Source: Chrysomallon squamiferum
Taxonomy: Eukaryota > Mollusca > Gastropoda > Neomphalida > Peltospiridae
Length of the DNA: 32,500 bases
Reading direction: 5' to 3'
Assembly (NCBI GenBank): GCA_012295275.1
Contig: CM022668.1
Location: 2,267,989-2,300,488 of the forward strand
Part shown: positions 1 through 9,584 of the stretch, piece after piece
How the letters are laid out: each line of letters begins with the position of its first letter
How positions within the stretch are numbered: position 1 is the stretch's first letter
Program-made: the position numbers and the translations under genes
Notes under the pieces: model-generated
Databases searched by the model: none
What the model was told of the DNA's origin: nothing
What the model saw: the letters and a program-made list of their open reading frames with translations, nothing else

Positions 1-149
1 CAGACAGACAGACAGAAACACACACAGACACACACACACACACAGACACACACACAGACACACAGAGACACAGAGACACAGGCACACACACACACACATA
101 TATACAGAAAGGGAGAAAGAAAAGATATATATAAAGGGAGAAAGAAAAG

Positions 150-210
<61 letters not shown>
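1..210. repeat. Compound CAGA/CA/TA/GA microsatellite
   Basis: The window opens inside a compound simple repeat. CAGA and CA units run to about 100, a TA tract occupies about 150-169, and an almost perfect GA tract fills about 170-210. A 14-17 bp motif containing gggagaaagaaaagatatat is repeated twice just before the TA tract (about 110-150). The repeat starts before the window, so its full length is unknown. Confidence 0.95.
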
Positions 211-213
<3 letters not shown>

Positions 214-770
214 AAACAGATTAAAATAATAGTCCATATATATTATCATTTTCAAGTCTCTCTCTAAAAAATAAGAACAGACAGAAAAACACATACACAC
301 ACAAGATATAAATACACAAATATATATATATACATTCAACTATCCATTTCTGAATATTTCACTATATATTTTAAATAATTATTCTGAGTGTGCAGTTTCT
401 ACATGTCAAACTGATTTTTATAACATCGAGAGATCAATACACTGCAGGTAAAAAGTGAACAGGTGAGCTGATTATAAACGCCTGCTGGACCTGGAATATT
501 GATTACAGGTGTCATTAAATCACAAACACCAGCCTGCTAAATGGATATTCATGTCAAATGTAAACTAGTGCAAACTATTTTCTCAATAAGAATTTTAAAA
601 TATCCATCCTAGTCATCGGAATGGGAAAAACAGTGTGTGACAAAAGTTAAAGATGTCTGCCACAGGGACCTGTTTCAAATAAAAAGCAGGGCAAATAGAT
701 TTTGAAGCCAGAATGGGAAAAACAGTTCGATGCCTACTAAAAGGTTATGAATATTGAGTACAAACTAATG
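211..770. other. Gene-free AT-rich unique DNA
   Basis: No supported gene here. The 16-mer gaatgggaaaaacagt occurs twice in direct orientation (619-634 and 711-726), 92 bp apart. The copies share nothing obvious outside the 16-mer, so this is either a short local duplication or two copies of a binding site. Confidence 0.6.
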
Positions 771-965
771 ATATTTTAGAATTTTTAAATATAAAACTTG
801 TAATATTTTAATATAAAATTTGTAATATTTTAACTACAAAATATAATAGTTTAAATATTAAAAAATGTAATAGTTTAAATACAAAAAATAATATTTTAAA
901 TAAAAAACATAATATTTTAAATAAAAAGCGTAATATTTTAAATACAAAGCGTGTAATACTTTCAG
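770..965. repeat. About 20-bp AT-rich minisatellite
   Basis: Eight to nine diverged copies of a unit close to taatattttaaatacaaaa, with single-base changes and small indels. The block keeps several frames open on the minus strand. The 71-codon frame there (858-1073) repeats YLKYY and is a by-product of the repeat. Confidence 0.85.
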
Positions 966-1187
966 TGTAAAAGTGTTTAACTCAGTGACTTCTCTTGGAG
1001 AGAACAACAAGGACATGAGTGTGAGAGAGAGGAGAGGAATGCTGAATTGTTGAACACCAAAAAGAATGCTCATGTTAAAGGTATGGCTCAGGTAACATTT
1101 GAGTGATTGTCAAAGGTAACAAAGAGGTAATCGCATTGTGCTGCAGACAAGTGGGTTTGCTAAACAGAGCATGGATAAGTGTCCTTC
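966..1187. other. Short unique stretch without a supported gene
   Basis: Ordinary unique sequence with several isolated donor-like GT sites (for example ctcaggtaac near 1090) but no acceptor and open frame that would make an exon. No RNA gene was seen. Confidence 0.5.
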
Positions 1188-1254
1188 ACTGGTCTTTTGT
1201 TTCTTTTCTTCTTTTTCTGTCTGCTTCTTTTTTTTTTCTTTTTCTTTCCTTTAG
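1188..1254 (+). other. Long polypyrimidine tract ending in TTTAG
   Basis: An almost pure C/T run on the plus strand finishes in ctttcctttag, a textbook 3' splice site. All three frames downstream stop within about ten codons, so it does not open a coding exon. It may be a decoy acceptor or belong to a non-coding transcript. Confidence 0.45.
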
Positions 1255-1260
1255 CTAATG

Positions 1261-1640
1261 TTTTGTATCATATAATATTCTGATGTGTGACTGAATGTTT
1301 TGTCTCATATAATATTCTGATGTGTGACATCTCTACCTGTGTATGTACGTGTACATCTCTACCTGTGTATGTACGTAAGTATGTGTGTTTGTATGTGTGT
1401 ACATCTCTACCTGTGTGTGTGTACGTGTGCATGTGTTTTATATATGAGTATCATCTCTATTTGTACATAAGTGTGTGTGTGTGTATGGATGTGTGTGCAT
1501 GTATTTTATATATCTATTTGTGAATGTACTTATATATATATAAATGTATGTATGTATGTACTTATATTTGAAAATGTGTATGTTTATCTGCATGTATGGA
1601 TCTGTGTATTTCAGTCTGTATTACACACCATAATTTATAT
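1261..1640. repeat. GT-rich repeat with two local duplications
   Basis: A roughly 30-bp segment containing catataatattctgatgtg is present twice in tandem (about 1261-1291 and 1299-1328). It is followed by repeated ctctacctgtgtatgtacgt units and degenerate GTGT/TATG tracts up to about 1640. Cys/Val/Tyr-rich open frames over this block come from the GT repeat and are not genes. Confidence 0.85.
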
Positions 1641-2941
1641 AGATCCTTGTATCATATATCAAGTGAGTTAATAATAGAATATCACACACCAAGTACAGTT
1701 AGCTGTATTACATTACACTGATATGACTTTATTTCAGTATGTGCAATTATTTCGTAATCCTACTCACTATACAAAAACAGAACATTTTCTCAGTGTTTAA
1801 ATTTAATTATTATTCTTTCAAACTCTTTGTTATAAAGTTAAAAAAGTTTCTATTCTGGTTTCTTCTATTTGTTTATCTGCTGTTTCATGATAGATGTAAT
1901 ACAATTTATTACAAGTTTTCTAAACTTGTTTTAATTATTATGCAGTTTTTGTTGTTACTGTTTAAAAATACTTATTTTATATATAAAATTGATTATTCTT
2001 TAGTTAGTTTAAATTTAGTACAATGTAATACCTTTTACTACAATGTTTTTAAACTGGTTTTATTTATTAACTAATTTTATTCCATTTTGTGATAAAAAAA
2101 ATAATAATAATAATAATAATCTTTAAAAAACAGCTCAGTTTAAATTAGCAAATGTTCTTTCACACAATTTATTTTTCTGCATTTGAAACTATATTAGCTA
2201 AATTTATTTATTTATTTATTTATTTATTTATTTTCAATATATTTTCAAATGTAAAAAAACCTTCTAAACTACTTTTAAATTATTATTATTTTTTTGTTAC
2301 AATTAAAAATAAAAATAAAGTTATTAAAAATAAATAAAAATGCAACAATGCATTCCTGGAAAAGAAACACATTTTTTTAAAAGTTTAAGATTAAGAAATA
2401 TTTCATAAAGCAACTGAGACATATTCATGAGATTTGAGCGGAGATAAAGTCAAAGATTTGTTTAAAAATAAATTTATTTAAAATTTTTCTCTGCTGCAGC
2501 TGTTATCTGCTCAGTGTTTTTGAGTTTTTTGAGTTTTTTGAGTAAATTATGATTTATTACTGCAGCATTTATCATCAAACTACGTCTTGCATGAAAATAA
2601 AAAATGTAAAATTTAAGTGGAAAAAGATTTTTTTTTTTTTTTTTTTTTTTTTTCAAATATTTTTAGAAATTTTTAAAAATCTATATTCAAGCTCTATTTA
2701 ATGTTTTATGGAAATAAATTCACAGCAGTACAACAAACTCAAATTTTTTATTTTAATATTTCATTTTTTTGCATCTCCCCCCTTCTTGTTTTAATTAATA
2801 TAAAAGTAACTTGTGTGATCCAGTATTTGTACAAATACTTTACACTCAGTCACAAGACTGCGGGTCCATATTAAAACAGCACTGTTAGGAATTATGGGTA
2901 ACGATGTTGCCTAGCAACAGAAAACAAAATGAAGTACTTAC
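1641..2941. other. AT-rich gene-free stretch with short simple repeats
   Basis: Contains two diverged copies of a segment of about 110 bp (about 1890-1960 and 2015-2075), an AAT tract (2098-2121), a TTTA tract (2200-2232), three copies of gagtttttt (about 2520-2541) and a 25-base T run ending near 2653. The 111-codon plus-strand frame at 1739-2074 is rich in F, L, Y and K, as expected from AT-rich noncoding DNA, and shows no domain. Confidence 0.7.
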
Positions 2942-3009
2942 CCTTGCCTGGTTGTGGGTCCATCTTCGACAACCAGACAGGAAGTGGTTAACATGGAATT
3001 ATGGGTAAC
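2862..3009. repeat. Diverged duplication carrying ggaattatgggtaac
   Basis: The 15-mer ggaattatgggtaac occurs at 2888-2902 and 2995-3009. Each copy is preceded by gggtccat (2862-2869 and 2956-2963), at different spacing. The block looks like an old partial duplication. The right copy lies in the candidate minus-strand exon and the left copy in its downstream intron. Confidence 0.6.
2906..2918. promoter_or_regulatory. X-box (RFX-type) palindrome
   Basis: gttgcctagcaac fits the RFX consensus GTNRCC, 0-3 spacer bases, RGYAAC, with a one-base spacer and perfect dyad symmetry. RFX factors bind such sites in promoters of ciliary genes in animals. No core promoter is visible nearby, so function is unproven. 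Confidence 0.4.
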
Positions 3010-3034
3010 TAATTTTATCCATTTCATTGAGAAC
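2942..3034 (-). CDS. Candidate internal exon, 93 nt, unknown protein
   Basis: On the minus strand, a polypyrimidine tract (ctttctatctttttttttccag) runs into a 93-nt segment closed by the strong donor GTAAGT (2941-2936). One frame of the three is open throughout: one base, 30 codons, then two bases, so both flanking introns would be phase 2 and the exon could be skipped without a frameshift. The encoded stretch starts FSMKWIKLVTHNSM and ends CLVVEDGPTTRQ. No domain is recognised. Both splice signals are good and sit at exon-like spacing, which is the main support; a 30-codon open frame alone is not significant. It could also be a non-coding exon or a decoy pair. Confidence 0.35.
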
Positions 3035-3130
3035 CTGGAAAAAAAAAGATAGAAAGATTAAATATAATTTAACTTTTGTCATTATTGATATTTTGAGAAA
3101 GCAAAATATTGTAGAATATTTAAGTCTGTG

Positions 3131-3145
3131 ATAAAGTAGTATTTA

Positions 3146-3192
<47 letters not shown>

Positions 3193-3475
3193 TCAGTAGA
3201 ATTATCAATAATAGTAGCAGCAGTAGTAATACTAATAGCAGTAAGTAATAAATAACTACTGTAATAGTAATAATTATGTTGGTGATAGTTGCTGATGGTA
3301 ATAGTAGTAAATAACCATTGTAATAGTAATAATGATGTTGGTAATAGTTGCTGATGGTAATAGTAGTAAATAACTACTGTAATAGTAATAATTATGTTGG
3401 TGATAGTTGCTGATGGTAATAGTAGTAAATAACTACTGTAATAGTAATAATGATGTTGGTGATAGCTGCTGTATT
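3131..3475. repeat. TAG microsatellite and 60-bp minisatellite
   Basis: About 15 TAG/GTA triplets (3146-3190) lead into roughly four copies of a unit of about 60 bp (about 3247-3475) holding aataactactgtaatagtaa and gttggtgatagttgctgatg. Copies differ by a few substitutions (such as attatg versus gatgatg). The 164-codon minus-strand frame here is T/Y/N-rich and is a product of the triplet repeats. Confidence 0.9.
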
Positions 3476-3565
3476 TAATTGGAAGAATTACTGCCAGTGG
3501 TAATTCAAAATATATAAAACATGCTATCACTGCTGTACAAGATAAAAAAGATAGTAACAGTATAT

Positions 3566-3602
3566 CTGCTGTATTATTGTTGTTGTTGTTGTTGTTGTTG
3601 TT
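3566..3602. repeat. (TGT)n microsatellite
   Basis: About ten TGT triplets following attatt. Another interrupted TGT run lies at 3897-3930. Confidence 0.9.
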
Positions 3603-3735
3603 AATATTATTCACATTATTTAACTCTATTACAAATCAGGTGTGAATGGTTGTACAAAATGAAAGTAGAATTAATCAAAGTAACAGTATTACTATTTTTT
3701 ATTATTAATATTATTATTTTATTTTTTTATTATCA

Positions 3736-3771
3736 TGATGATGATGATGATGATCATCATCATCATCATCA
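3736..3771. repeat. Perfect 36-bp palindrome of ATG and CAT triplets
   Basis: Six GAT-phase triplets on the left meet six ATC-phase triplets on the right with no spacer. This gives two 18-base arms that are exact reverse complements, centred between 3753 and 3754. Such a sequence can extrude as a cruciform, and its transcript would fold into a hairpin. Confidence 0.9.
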
Positions 3772-4129
3772 GTGTCAGTACAAGGTCAGGTGTGAAGGTA
3801 AGTGGTGATATCAGATCCTGTGGTTTAATTTGAAGCTGACAAATTCACTGAGATGATATTCATGACACACATCCTACATGACTCTCTCATACCATTGCTG
3901 TTGTAGTTGTTGTTGTTGTTGCTGTTGTTGTATATATAGCAGCTATCACCTACATTACTCTCTCATACCATTAACTGCAGTATTTAACAAAACGTGATTT
4001 TTTTTCTTTTTAATTCAACACACTATACTAAGAATGAAAAGAGTAAAAAAAAAATTAAAATTTCTGAAAGACTTTTAAATACATTTTAAAGCAAAGTTAA
4101 ATAGACAAATACAAAGATTTATTTAATGT
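3772..4129. other. Unique AT-rich spacer
   Basis: No supported gene. tcaggtgtgaa occurs at about 3638 and again at about 3786, the second copy followed by a good donor (gaag|gtaagt), but no acceptor and frame complete an exon. Interrupted TGT triplets lie at 3897-3930. Confidence 0.5.
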
Positions 4130-4925
4130 TTATATATATCTGTCTACAATACAATGCATCACCAGTGTTACTGTATTCTACCACTACCATATTATACATC
4201 ACTACCTCTATATTACACCTGTATTCTTACACCTGTACAATACACATCACTATCAGTGCATTTTGTACAATGCACATCACTATCTATATTACACCTGTAC
4301 ACTGTCTGTATTACACCTGTACAATAACATCACTCTGTACAATACACATCACTATCTATATTACACCTGTACAATAACATCACTACCAGTCTGTGTTTCT
4401 ATCTATATTACACCTGTACAATACACATCACTACCAGTATTACTGTATTCTACCTGTATTAACATACATCACTACCTGTATTCTACCCGTTATAATGCAC
4501 GCATAAGTACACATCACTACCTGTATTCTGCCTGTACAATAACTACCATACATCACTACCAGTATTACACCTGTACAATGCTACCAGTAATACCTGTACA
4601 ATACATCACTACCAGTATTACACCTGTACAATGCACGTCACTATCTATATTACACCTGTACAATGCACGTCACTATCTATATTCATCCTGTACAAAATAC
4701 ATTACTATATGTATACTATATGTATTCTACCTGTACAATACAAATCAGTCTGTATTCTACCTGTATAATATATATCACTACCTGTATTCTACCTGTATTA
4801 AATACATCACTACCTGTATTCTACCTGTATTAAATACATCACTACCTGTATTCTACCTGTATTAAATACATCACTACCTATATTCTACCTGTATAATATA
4901 CATCACTACCTGTATTCTACCTGAA
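4130..4925. repeat. Diverged CTACCTGTATT minisatellite, about 0.8 kb
   Basis: Many variant copies of a unit built from acatcactacctgtatt and acacctgtacaat or tctacctgtatt. Spacing is irregular on the left and settles to a clear period of about 31-32 bp between 4785 and 4900. The plus-strand frames over this block (83 and 200 codons, repeating YYTC/ITTSIT-like peptides) are consequences of the repeat. Confidence 0.9.
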
Positions 4926-5406
4926 CCTGAAACAAACTGTTATTAAAAAAATGTCCATGGAATGTAAAAAGTTTTCTTTCCCATAAACTAACAATAGGCA
5001 AAAAAAACTGGTTTATCATAAAATAAAATAAAAAATATATATTTTTTTTCCTTTCTATAATGAAGTCAGTGATGCAGACAGATAGATGTAATAAAAACAT
5101 AAAACTTGCATGTTATTCACGACTGCCTGGTTAACAACATTATTTAATTCACAGTGTAATTACATACAGTGGTTTATACAGCTACATTCTTAGGTATTAT
5201 AATCTGTCTGTACGGATGTCTGATACTTGTTCTCAGTTTAATAATATCCTACAGAAACTGTAATATTAAATTATTAAAGTAACAACAGATAAATAGATTG
5301 CTATACACATACAATAGACATCTTAATGCATGTATATACAAAGAAGTTTGAATATGAGACCTGCACACAGACAGAATATGTAGAGAGTTATATCATTGAT
5401 AAACAC
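4926..5406. other. AT-rich gene-free DNA
   Basis: Nothing supportable beyond unique AT-rich sequence. The 64-codon minus-strand frame at 4906-5100 is F/L/S-rich and overlaps the minisatellite edge. Confidence 0.5.
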
Positions 5407-5655
5407 TCAAATAAAGACTTCATTTATGTCTAATTTCAGACATGCAGTTTCTGCTCCTGTTTCTATCAGTCTCCATGTAATACGACACACATTTCTCTTC
5501 CACCACACTGACTTCATCTGCAGACTACTACCACACACACTGAAAACATCAGCTGCAGCTCCATAACCTCTTTCACACACACTGTGTATGCTGCAGTAAC
5601 AACTGTTTTGATTTCCACACCAAACAAAATTAAAAGAAAATAAATAAACAAGCAT
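5407..5655 (-). CDS. Candidate small Cys-rich ORF or exon, 82 codons
   Basis: An 82-codon minus-strand frame in a patch clearly less AT-rich than its surroundings. The ATG at 5655-5653 directly follows a good 3' splice site (taaatttctttcag). Residues 1-12 (MLVYLFSFNFVW) are hydrophobic and uncharged, like the core of a signal peptide but lacking the usual basic start. The rest has Cys at 13, 19, 21, 27, 41, 57 and 72 and a basic Trp-rich patch (SVWWKRNVCRITW), ending at TGA. No family is recognised and no AATAAA follows closely. It could be a single-exon secreted peptide, a 3'-terminal exon or chance. Against it, the plus strand of the same patch is also open for 38 codons after a tctaatttcag acceptor, so strand is uncertain. 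Confidence 0.3.
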   Translation of the reverse strand: MLVYLFSFNFVWCGNQNSCYCSIHSVCERGYGAAADVFSVCGSSLQMKSVWWKRNVCRITWRLIETGAETACLKLDINEVFI

Positions 5656-6410
5656 CTGAAAGAAATTTATTTTTAACTTTTATCTACAGGTGCAATATGT
5701 TTAATATCAACCACCCTTCTTGTATTTTCTGTTTAGTCTCAGTTTAATTTCTTTCTTTAATTTTTTAATTTTTTTTTTTTTTTCTTTTTAACAAAAAGGA
5801 CTTTATTTATTTAATAATCATATATTTCCAAAAATAAATTATCTGGAAATGTTTTTAAAAGATTTTCTTATTAAAATTATATAAATAAATTATTGGGTTT
5901 TTTTTTTCATTTATTCATTAAAAAATGTTTTCATTTAATTTTTTTAATATATAAATTCTAGCAAATAATAATGATAATGATTATGATCAGAATAATAATA
6001 ATAATAAATACAGCATGAATAAGGGTGATAACAACAACAACATCAACTACAACAACAATTACAGTAGTGGTAATAATAAATGCAAGTGTCACACATAAAT
6101 TAATGGTTAGAACAGGAAATAAATTAACATATCAAACAAGAATTCTATAGACTGACATATCACTGGATTCCTGATAAGTAGTAAAAATTTAAAATAGTAA
6201 AATATAAGTTATCTCTGTACCAGTGACATACTGATGATATGCAACTTCAGAAAGTGTCATAAAGTGAATATATGTAAAAAAAAAAAAATAAAGAAATAAC
6301 TAATTTTTTTATTTATTTATTTATTATTATTATTATTGATTTCATTAAATTTGCTAAGAAGAAAAAGAAGAAGAAGAAGAAGAAGAAGAGAAGAAAAAAG
6401 AAGAAACAGT
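5656..6410. other. AT-rich spacer with short simple repeats
   Basis: Poly-T (5766-5783), AAT runs (5965-6005), AAC runs (6031-6058), poly-A (6276-6288), TTTA/TTA (6306-6336) and an AAG tract (about 6361-6390). No gene is supported. Confidence 0.75.
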
Positions 6411-6450
6411 AACACACACACACAGAGACACACAGACACACAGACACACA
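6411..6450. repeat. CACA/CAGA microsatellite
   Basis: Short interrupted CA tract with ACAGACAC units next to the AAG tract. Confidence 0.85.
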
Positions 6451-6559
6451 GGGTATTCATTAATCATGTGATATTTGTGGTAAGTCTGAATACCTTTCAT
6501 TGAAAATACACAAAAACTTGGCTGCTTTAATGTCAACCGTTGTCAGTGTCATGTTTCAG

Positions 6560-6617
6560 ACGGCGACACCACCTCAAGGCTGTGATAATCAACAGCTACA
6601 CCGCAGCACACTGAAAG
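6560..6617 (+). CDS. Candidate short internal exon, 58 nt
   Basis: A plus-strand acceptor (gtcagtgtcatgtttcag) is followed 58 nt later by a donor (tgaaag|gtactg). The segment is CpG-containing and much less AT-rich than its surroundings. One frame is open from the acceptor: 19 codons plus one base, encoding TATPPQGCDNQQLHRSTLK, which would leave a phase 1 intron. A second frame stops one codon before the donor. The minus strand of the same patch also carries a Cys-rich 60-codon frame (6549-6731), so the patch may be coding on either strand or not at all. No family is recognised. Confidence 0.25.
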
Positions 6618-6899
6618 GTACTGGTTGCACTCGTAAAATGCATTTTTAATTAGACACCAGCAAAATGGCTTTGAGCAAAAGAAATCCTTTTTTTTCTTTC
6701 TTACTTCACAATGTGAATGTTTATTAAACACGTTGACTTGCAGTTACAAATACACACACATCACTACATTGAAGTGTGTGTTATAAAATGGTTTACTGCA
6801 TACATCAAATATTTCTTTTATCAAACAGGCCTGTCTCACGAAGACACACACATATACCTATCTATTTATTGATATATGTAATAACAAAAATATTTAATG

Positions 6900-6957
6900 C
6901 AGATAAAAAATCTGTTATCAAACAATTTTATCTCTTTCTCTCTCATACTGTTACACA

Positions 6958-7003
<46 letters not shown>

Positions 7004-7171
7004 ATTATTAATAAATACATATATCAAGAGTTATTACATCAAAGAAATATCTGTTATCAAACATGTCTTTCTGTTACACACTCACATACACACACTATAT
7101 TATTTACCAGTACTGATAACAAGAGTTATTACATAGACAAAATATCTCCGTTGTTAAACATCTTTCTTACG

Positions 7172-7216
<45 letters not shown>

Positions 7217-7379
7217 TATTATTTACAAGTACTTATAACAAAAGAGTTATTACATAGATGAAATATCTCTGTTATTAAACATCTTTCTTAAACACACACA
7301 CTATGTTATTTACCAAGTACTTATAACAAAAGTTATTACATAGATGAAATATCTCTGTTATCAAACATCTTTCTTACAC

Positions 7380-7431
<52 letters not shown>

Positions 7432-7506
7432 ACTATATTATTTACCATTACTTATAACAAAAGTTATTACATAGATGAAATATCTGTTATCAAACATCTT
7501 TCTTAC

Positions 7507-7544
<38 letters not shown>

Positions 7545-7704
7545 TATATTATTTACAAGTCATAACAAAAGTTACACATAGATGAAATATCTATAAACAT
7601 TTTTTACCAGTACTTATAACAAACACACACACACACACTATATTTTTACCAGTACTTATAACAAAAGTTATTACATAGATGAAATATCTGTTATCAAACA
7701 TCTT

Positions 7705-7752
<48 letters not shown>

Positions 7753-7818
7753 TATTATTTACAAGTACTTATAACAAAAGTTATTACATAGATGAAATAT
7801 CTGTTTGTTAAACATCTT

Positions 7819-7876
<58 letters not shown>

Positions 7877-7945
7877 ACACTATATTATTTACCAGTACTT
7901 ATAACAAAAGTTATTACATAGATGAAATATCTCTGTTATCAAACG
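6900..7945. repeat. Composite minisatellite with a CA tract in every copy
   Basis: About ten tandem copies of a unit made of a conserved non-simple part of roughly 70-75 bp (key words: attatttaccagtacttata, aaaagttattacatagatga, aaatatctgttatcaaacat, ctttcttac) plus one CA tract. Tract length differs widely, from a few dinucleotides (about 7295) to around 20 (7821-7870). The last copy ends near 7945. Threonine/histidine-rich open frames across the block are artefacts of CA repeats. Confidence 0.92.
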
Positions 7946-7991
7946 TCTGCCCCTAGGATACTAAGGTTTCCTCACAACAACAATTATGTTT

Positions 7992-8076
7992 TGACGTCAG
8001 TGATGTTTATTTCTTGAGATGCACTCTCAAACACCAAGGCTATAAATTCATGTGACACTGCACATGTAACTCAGTA
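7992..8076 (+). promoter_or_regulatory. Candidate core promoter: CRE, TATA box, initiator
   Basis: A full CRE (tgacgtca, 7992-7999) lies 41 bp upstream of tataaatt (8041-8048). A tcagta initiator-like hexamer at 8071-8076 puts its A at 8073, 32 bp after the first T of the TATA box. That is the spacing expected of an animal TATA promoter, where RNA polymerase II would start near 8073. It stands in unique DNA just after the composite CA minisatellite. No convincing downstream gene is seen apart from the 31-codon frame at 8113. Confidence 0.4.
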
Positions 8077-8112
8077 TGAGCCGGCACATACATCAGTAAC
8101 TTCACACAGGAC

Positions 8113-8208
8113 ATGGGAAACTACAACTATGTGCACTATAGACAGCGGCATACGATGATTTATTTCATGAGCTTACATTTAAAACACCATTTCTCACTTT
8201 TCAATTAA
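8113..8208 (+). CDS. Short ORF downstream of the candidate promoter
   Basis: A 31-codon frame (MGNYNYVHYRQRHTM, then a hydrophobic/His-rich tail) begins 40 bp after the predicted start site, with a favourable GACATGG context. A 7-codon frame (MSRHIHQ) precedes it at 8075. It lies too close to chance length to claim a product. It is recorded because it is the first sizeable frame after the CRE-TATA-initiator set. Confidence 0.12.
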   Translation: MGNYNYVHYRQRHTMIYFMSLHLKHHFSLFN

Positions 8209-8284
8209 CAGGCAGAAATATTTTATGTACAACGCAACATACGATACATCAGTATGGAGCCTTGAATATATTTAAGATTCAATA

Positions 8285-8440
8285 TTAAATTATATCATGC
8301 ACAGATAAAATTATTTATATCATAAAAAGATAAAATTATTTAGATCATAAATGGATAAAATTATTTATATCATATAAAGATAAAAATATTTACATCACAT
8401 AGAGGTTTAAAATCATTTATACCATACAAAGATAATTTCC
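8285..8440. repeat. About 26-bp AT-rich minisatellite
   Basis: Five to six diverged copies of a unit around gataaaattatttatatcat, decaying toward the right end (aaaatcatttataccat, then aagataatttcc). Confidence 0.85.
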
Positions 8441-8885
8441 ACGTTACACAAACGTGAAAACGTTCACAGACGAAGTCAGGTAAACTGTTTAATCTCAGGT
8501 GGCTGCACCTTTTATTTCACACCTGTAATAAAAAATAAAAGAACAGGTACTCTTATAGATACAGTACACCTCTGTTAAACCACCACCTGTTTATTACAAA
8601 CACTAAACTTTTCTGAACAGAAAGGGTCTGTTTATTAATTTCAACAAAAAAAAAAAATAAATAAATAAAAAATTAAATTTAACAAATATGCAAATAAAAA
8701 GAAGAAGACTAGGTCAGAAGTAAACCTTGATGTCCAGTGTAGAGATTCTGACTGTGTGAAGTTGTGACAACTCACAAAATGATTGACACATACAGGAAAT
8801 TAATGACATCTTGATACCATCTGACATGAATGTGATATAAACCTGATATCACATGCCAGCTTGATACTGCGCCATCTTCAGTAAA
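8441..8885. other. Unique spacer without a supported gene
   Basis: Contains a short inverted repeat (gtgaa-aacg-ttcac, about 8454-8467), several CACCTG-type E-boxes and a minus-strand acceptor-like tract at about 8519-8545. All frames behind that acceptor close within nine codons. An A-rich run lies at 8644-8700. Confidence 0.5.
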
Positions 8886-8899
8886 TATAATCTGTATGA

Positions 8900-9130
8900 T
8901 TATACTGTGACATCTTGTATATATGTAATGTATATTATTACACTGTGACATACTGTATATATGTAATGTATATTATTATACTGTGACATCTTGTATATAT
9001 GTAATGTATATTATTACACTGTGACATCTTGTATATATGTAATGTATATTATTATACTGTGACATATTGCATATATATAATGTATATTATATTAAATTAT
9101 ATATGTAATGTATGATTATACTGTAATATG
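8900..9130. repeat. 38-bp minisatellite with alternating variants
   Basis: About six copies of a 38-bp unit holding cttgtatatatgtaatgtat and attattacactgtgaca. Successive copies alternate between ttattacactg and ttattatactg, suggesting a two-unit higher-order period of about 76 bp. The last two copies are eroded. Confidence 0.9.
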
Positions 9131-9584
9131 TTAAAATGTAATATATTTAAATAATTGTTATGTATTTTAAGTTATTTTTAACATTTGTATTTTCAATCTA
9201 TTGTTATAGCTGCAAATGTTTCTGTCAGTGTGGCAGAGGCTATTTTTCACTTATTTATTACTTGTACATTTTATTTTATTTTTTTTATACTGGTGTTTGC
9301 TTTACACTTAATACTGACATTTTAACTGTTCTGTCTATATCTGTATTGTTCAGAGGTTTTATTTTATTATTATTATTTTTTTTTTTTTTTTTTTTTTTTT
9401 TTCTGAAGAGTACACTATATTTTTCTAATTTTGTCTATAAAAATATATATATAGTCTGTGTACAGATATACAAACTGGATGTACATAAATGTACACACAC
9501 AATGAACAAGAGCGGAAGAACCTCTTAAAACTAAAATGTCTTTTCCTTATTTTTACCAAGTGCAGGAAACTGACAGACAGAACA
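9131..9584. other. T-rich gene-free DNA
   Basis: Includes a run of about 33 T (9369-9401). The 122-codon plus-strand frame (9160-9528) runs through the poly-T and is F/L/Y-rich, and the overlapping minus-strand frame is similarly unconvincing. Confidence 0.6.

Noticed and set aside
712-730. B-box-like agttcgatgcc suggesting a tRNA gene
   Set aside because: No A-box at the right distance and no cloverleaf arms can be paired.
1188-1290. Coding exon behind the long polypyrimidine tract
   Set aside because: All frames close within about ten codons.
1739-2074. 111-codon plus-strand frame
   Set aside because: Amino acids are those expected from AT-rich noncoding DNA (F, L, Y, I, K, N), with no motif, acceptor or promoter.
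4126-4865. 83- and 200-codon plus-strand frames with YYTC/ITTSIT-like peptides
   Set aside because: They follow the CTACCTGTATT minisatellite period and share its copies.
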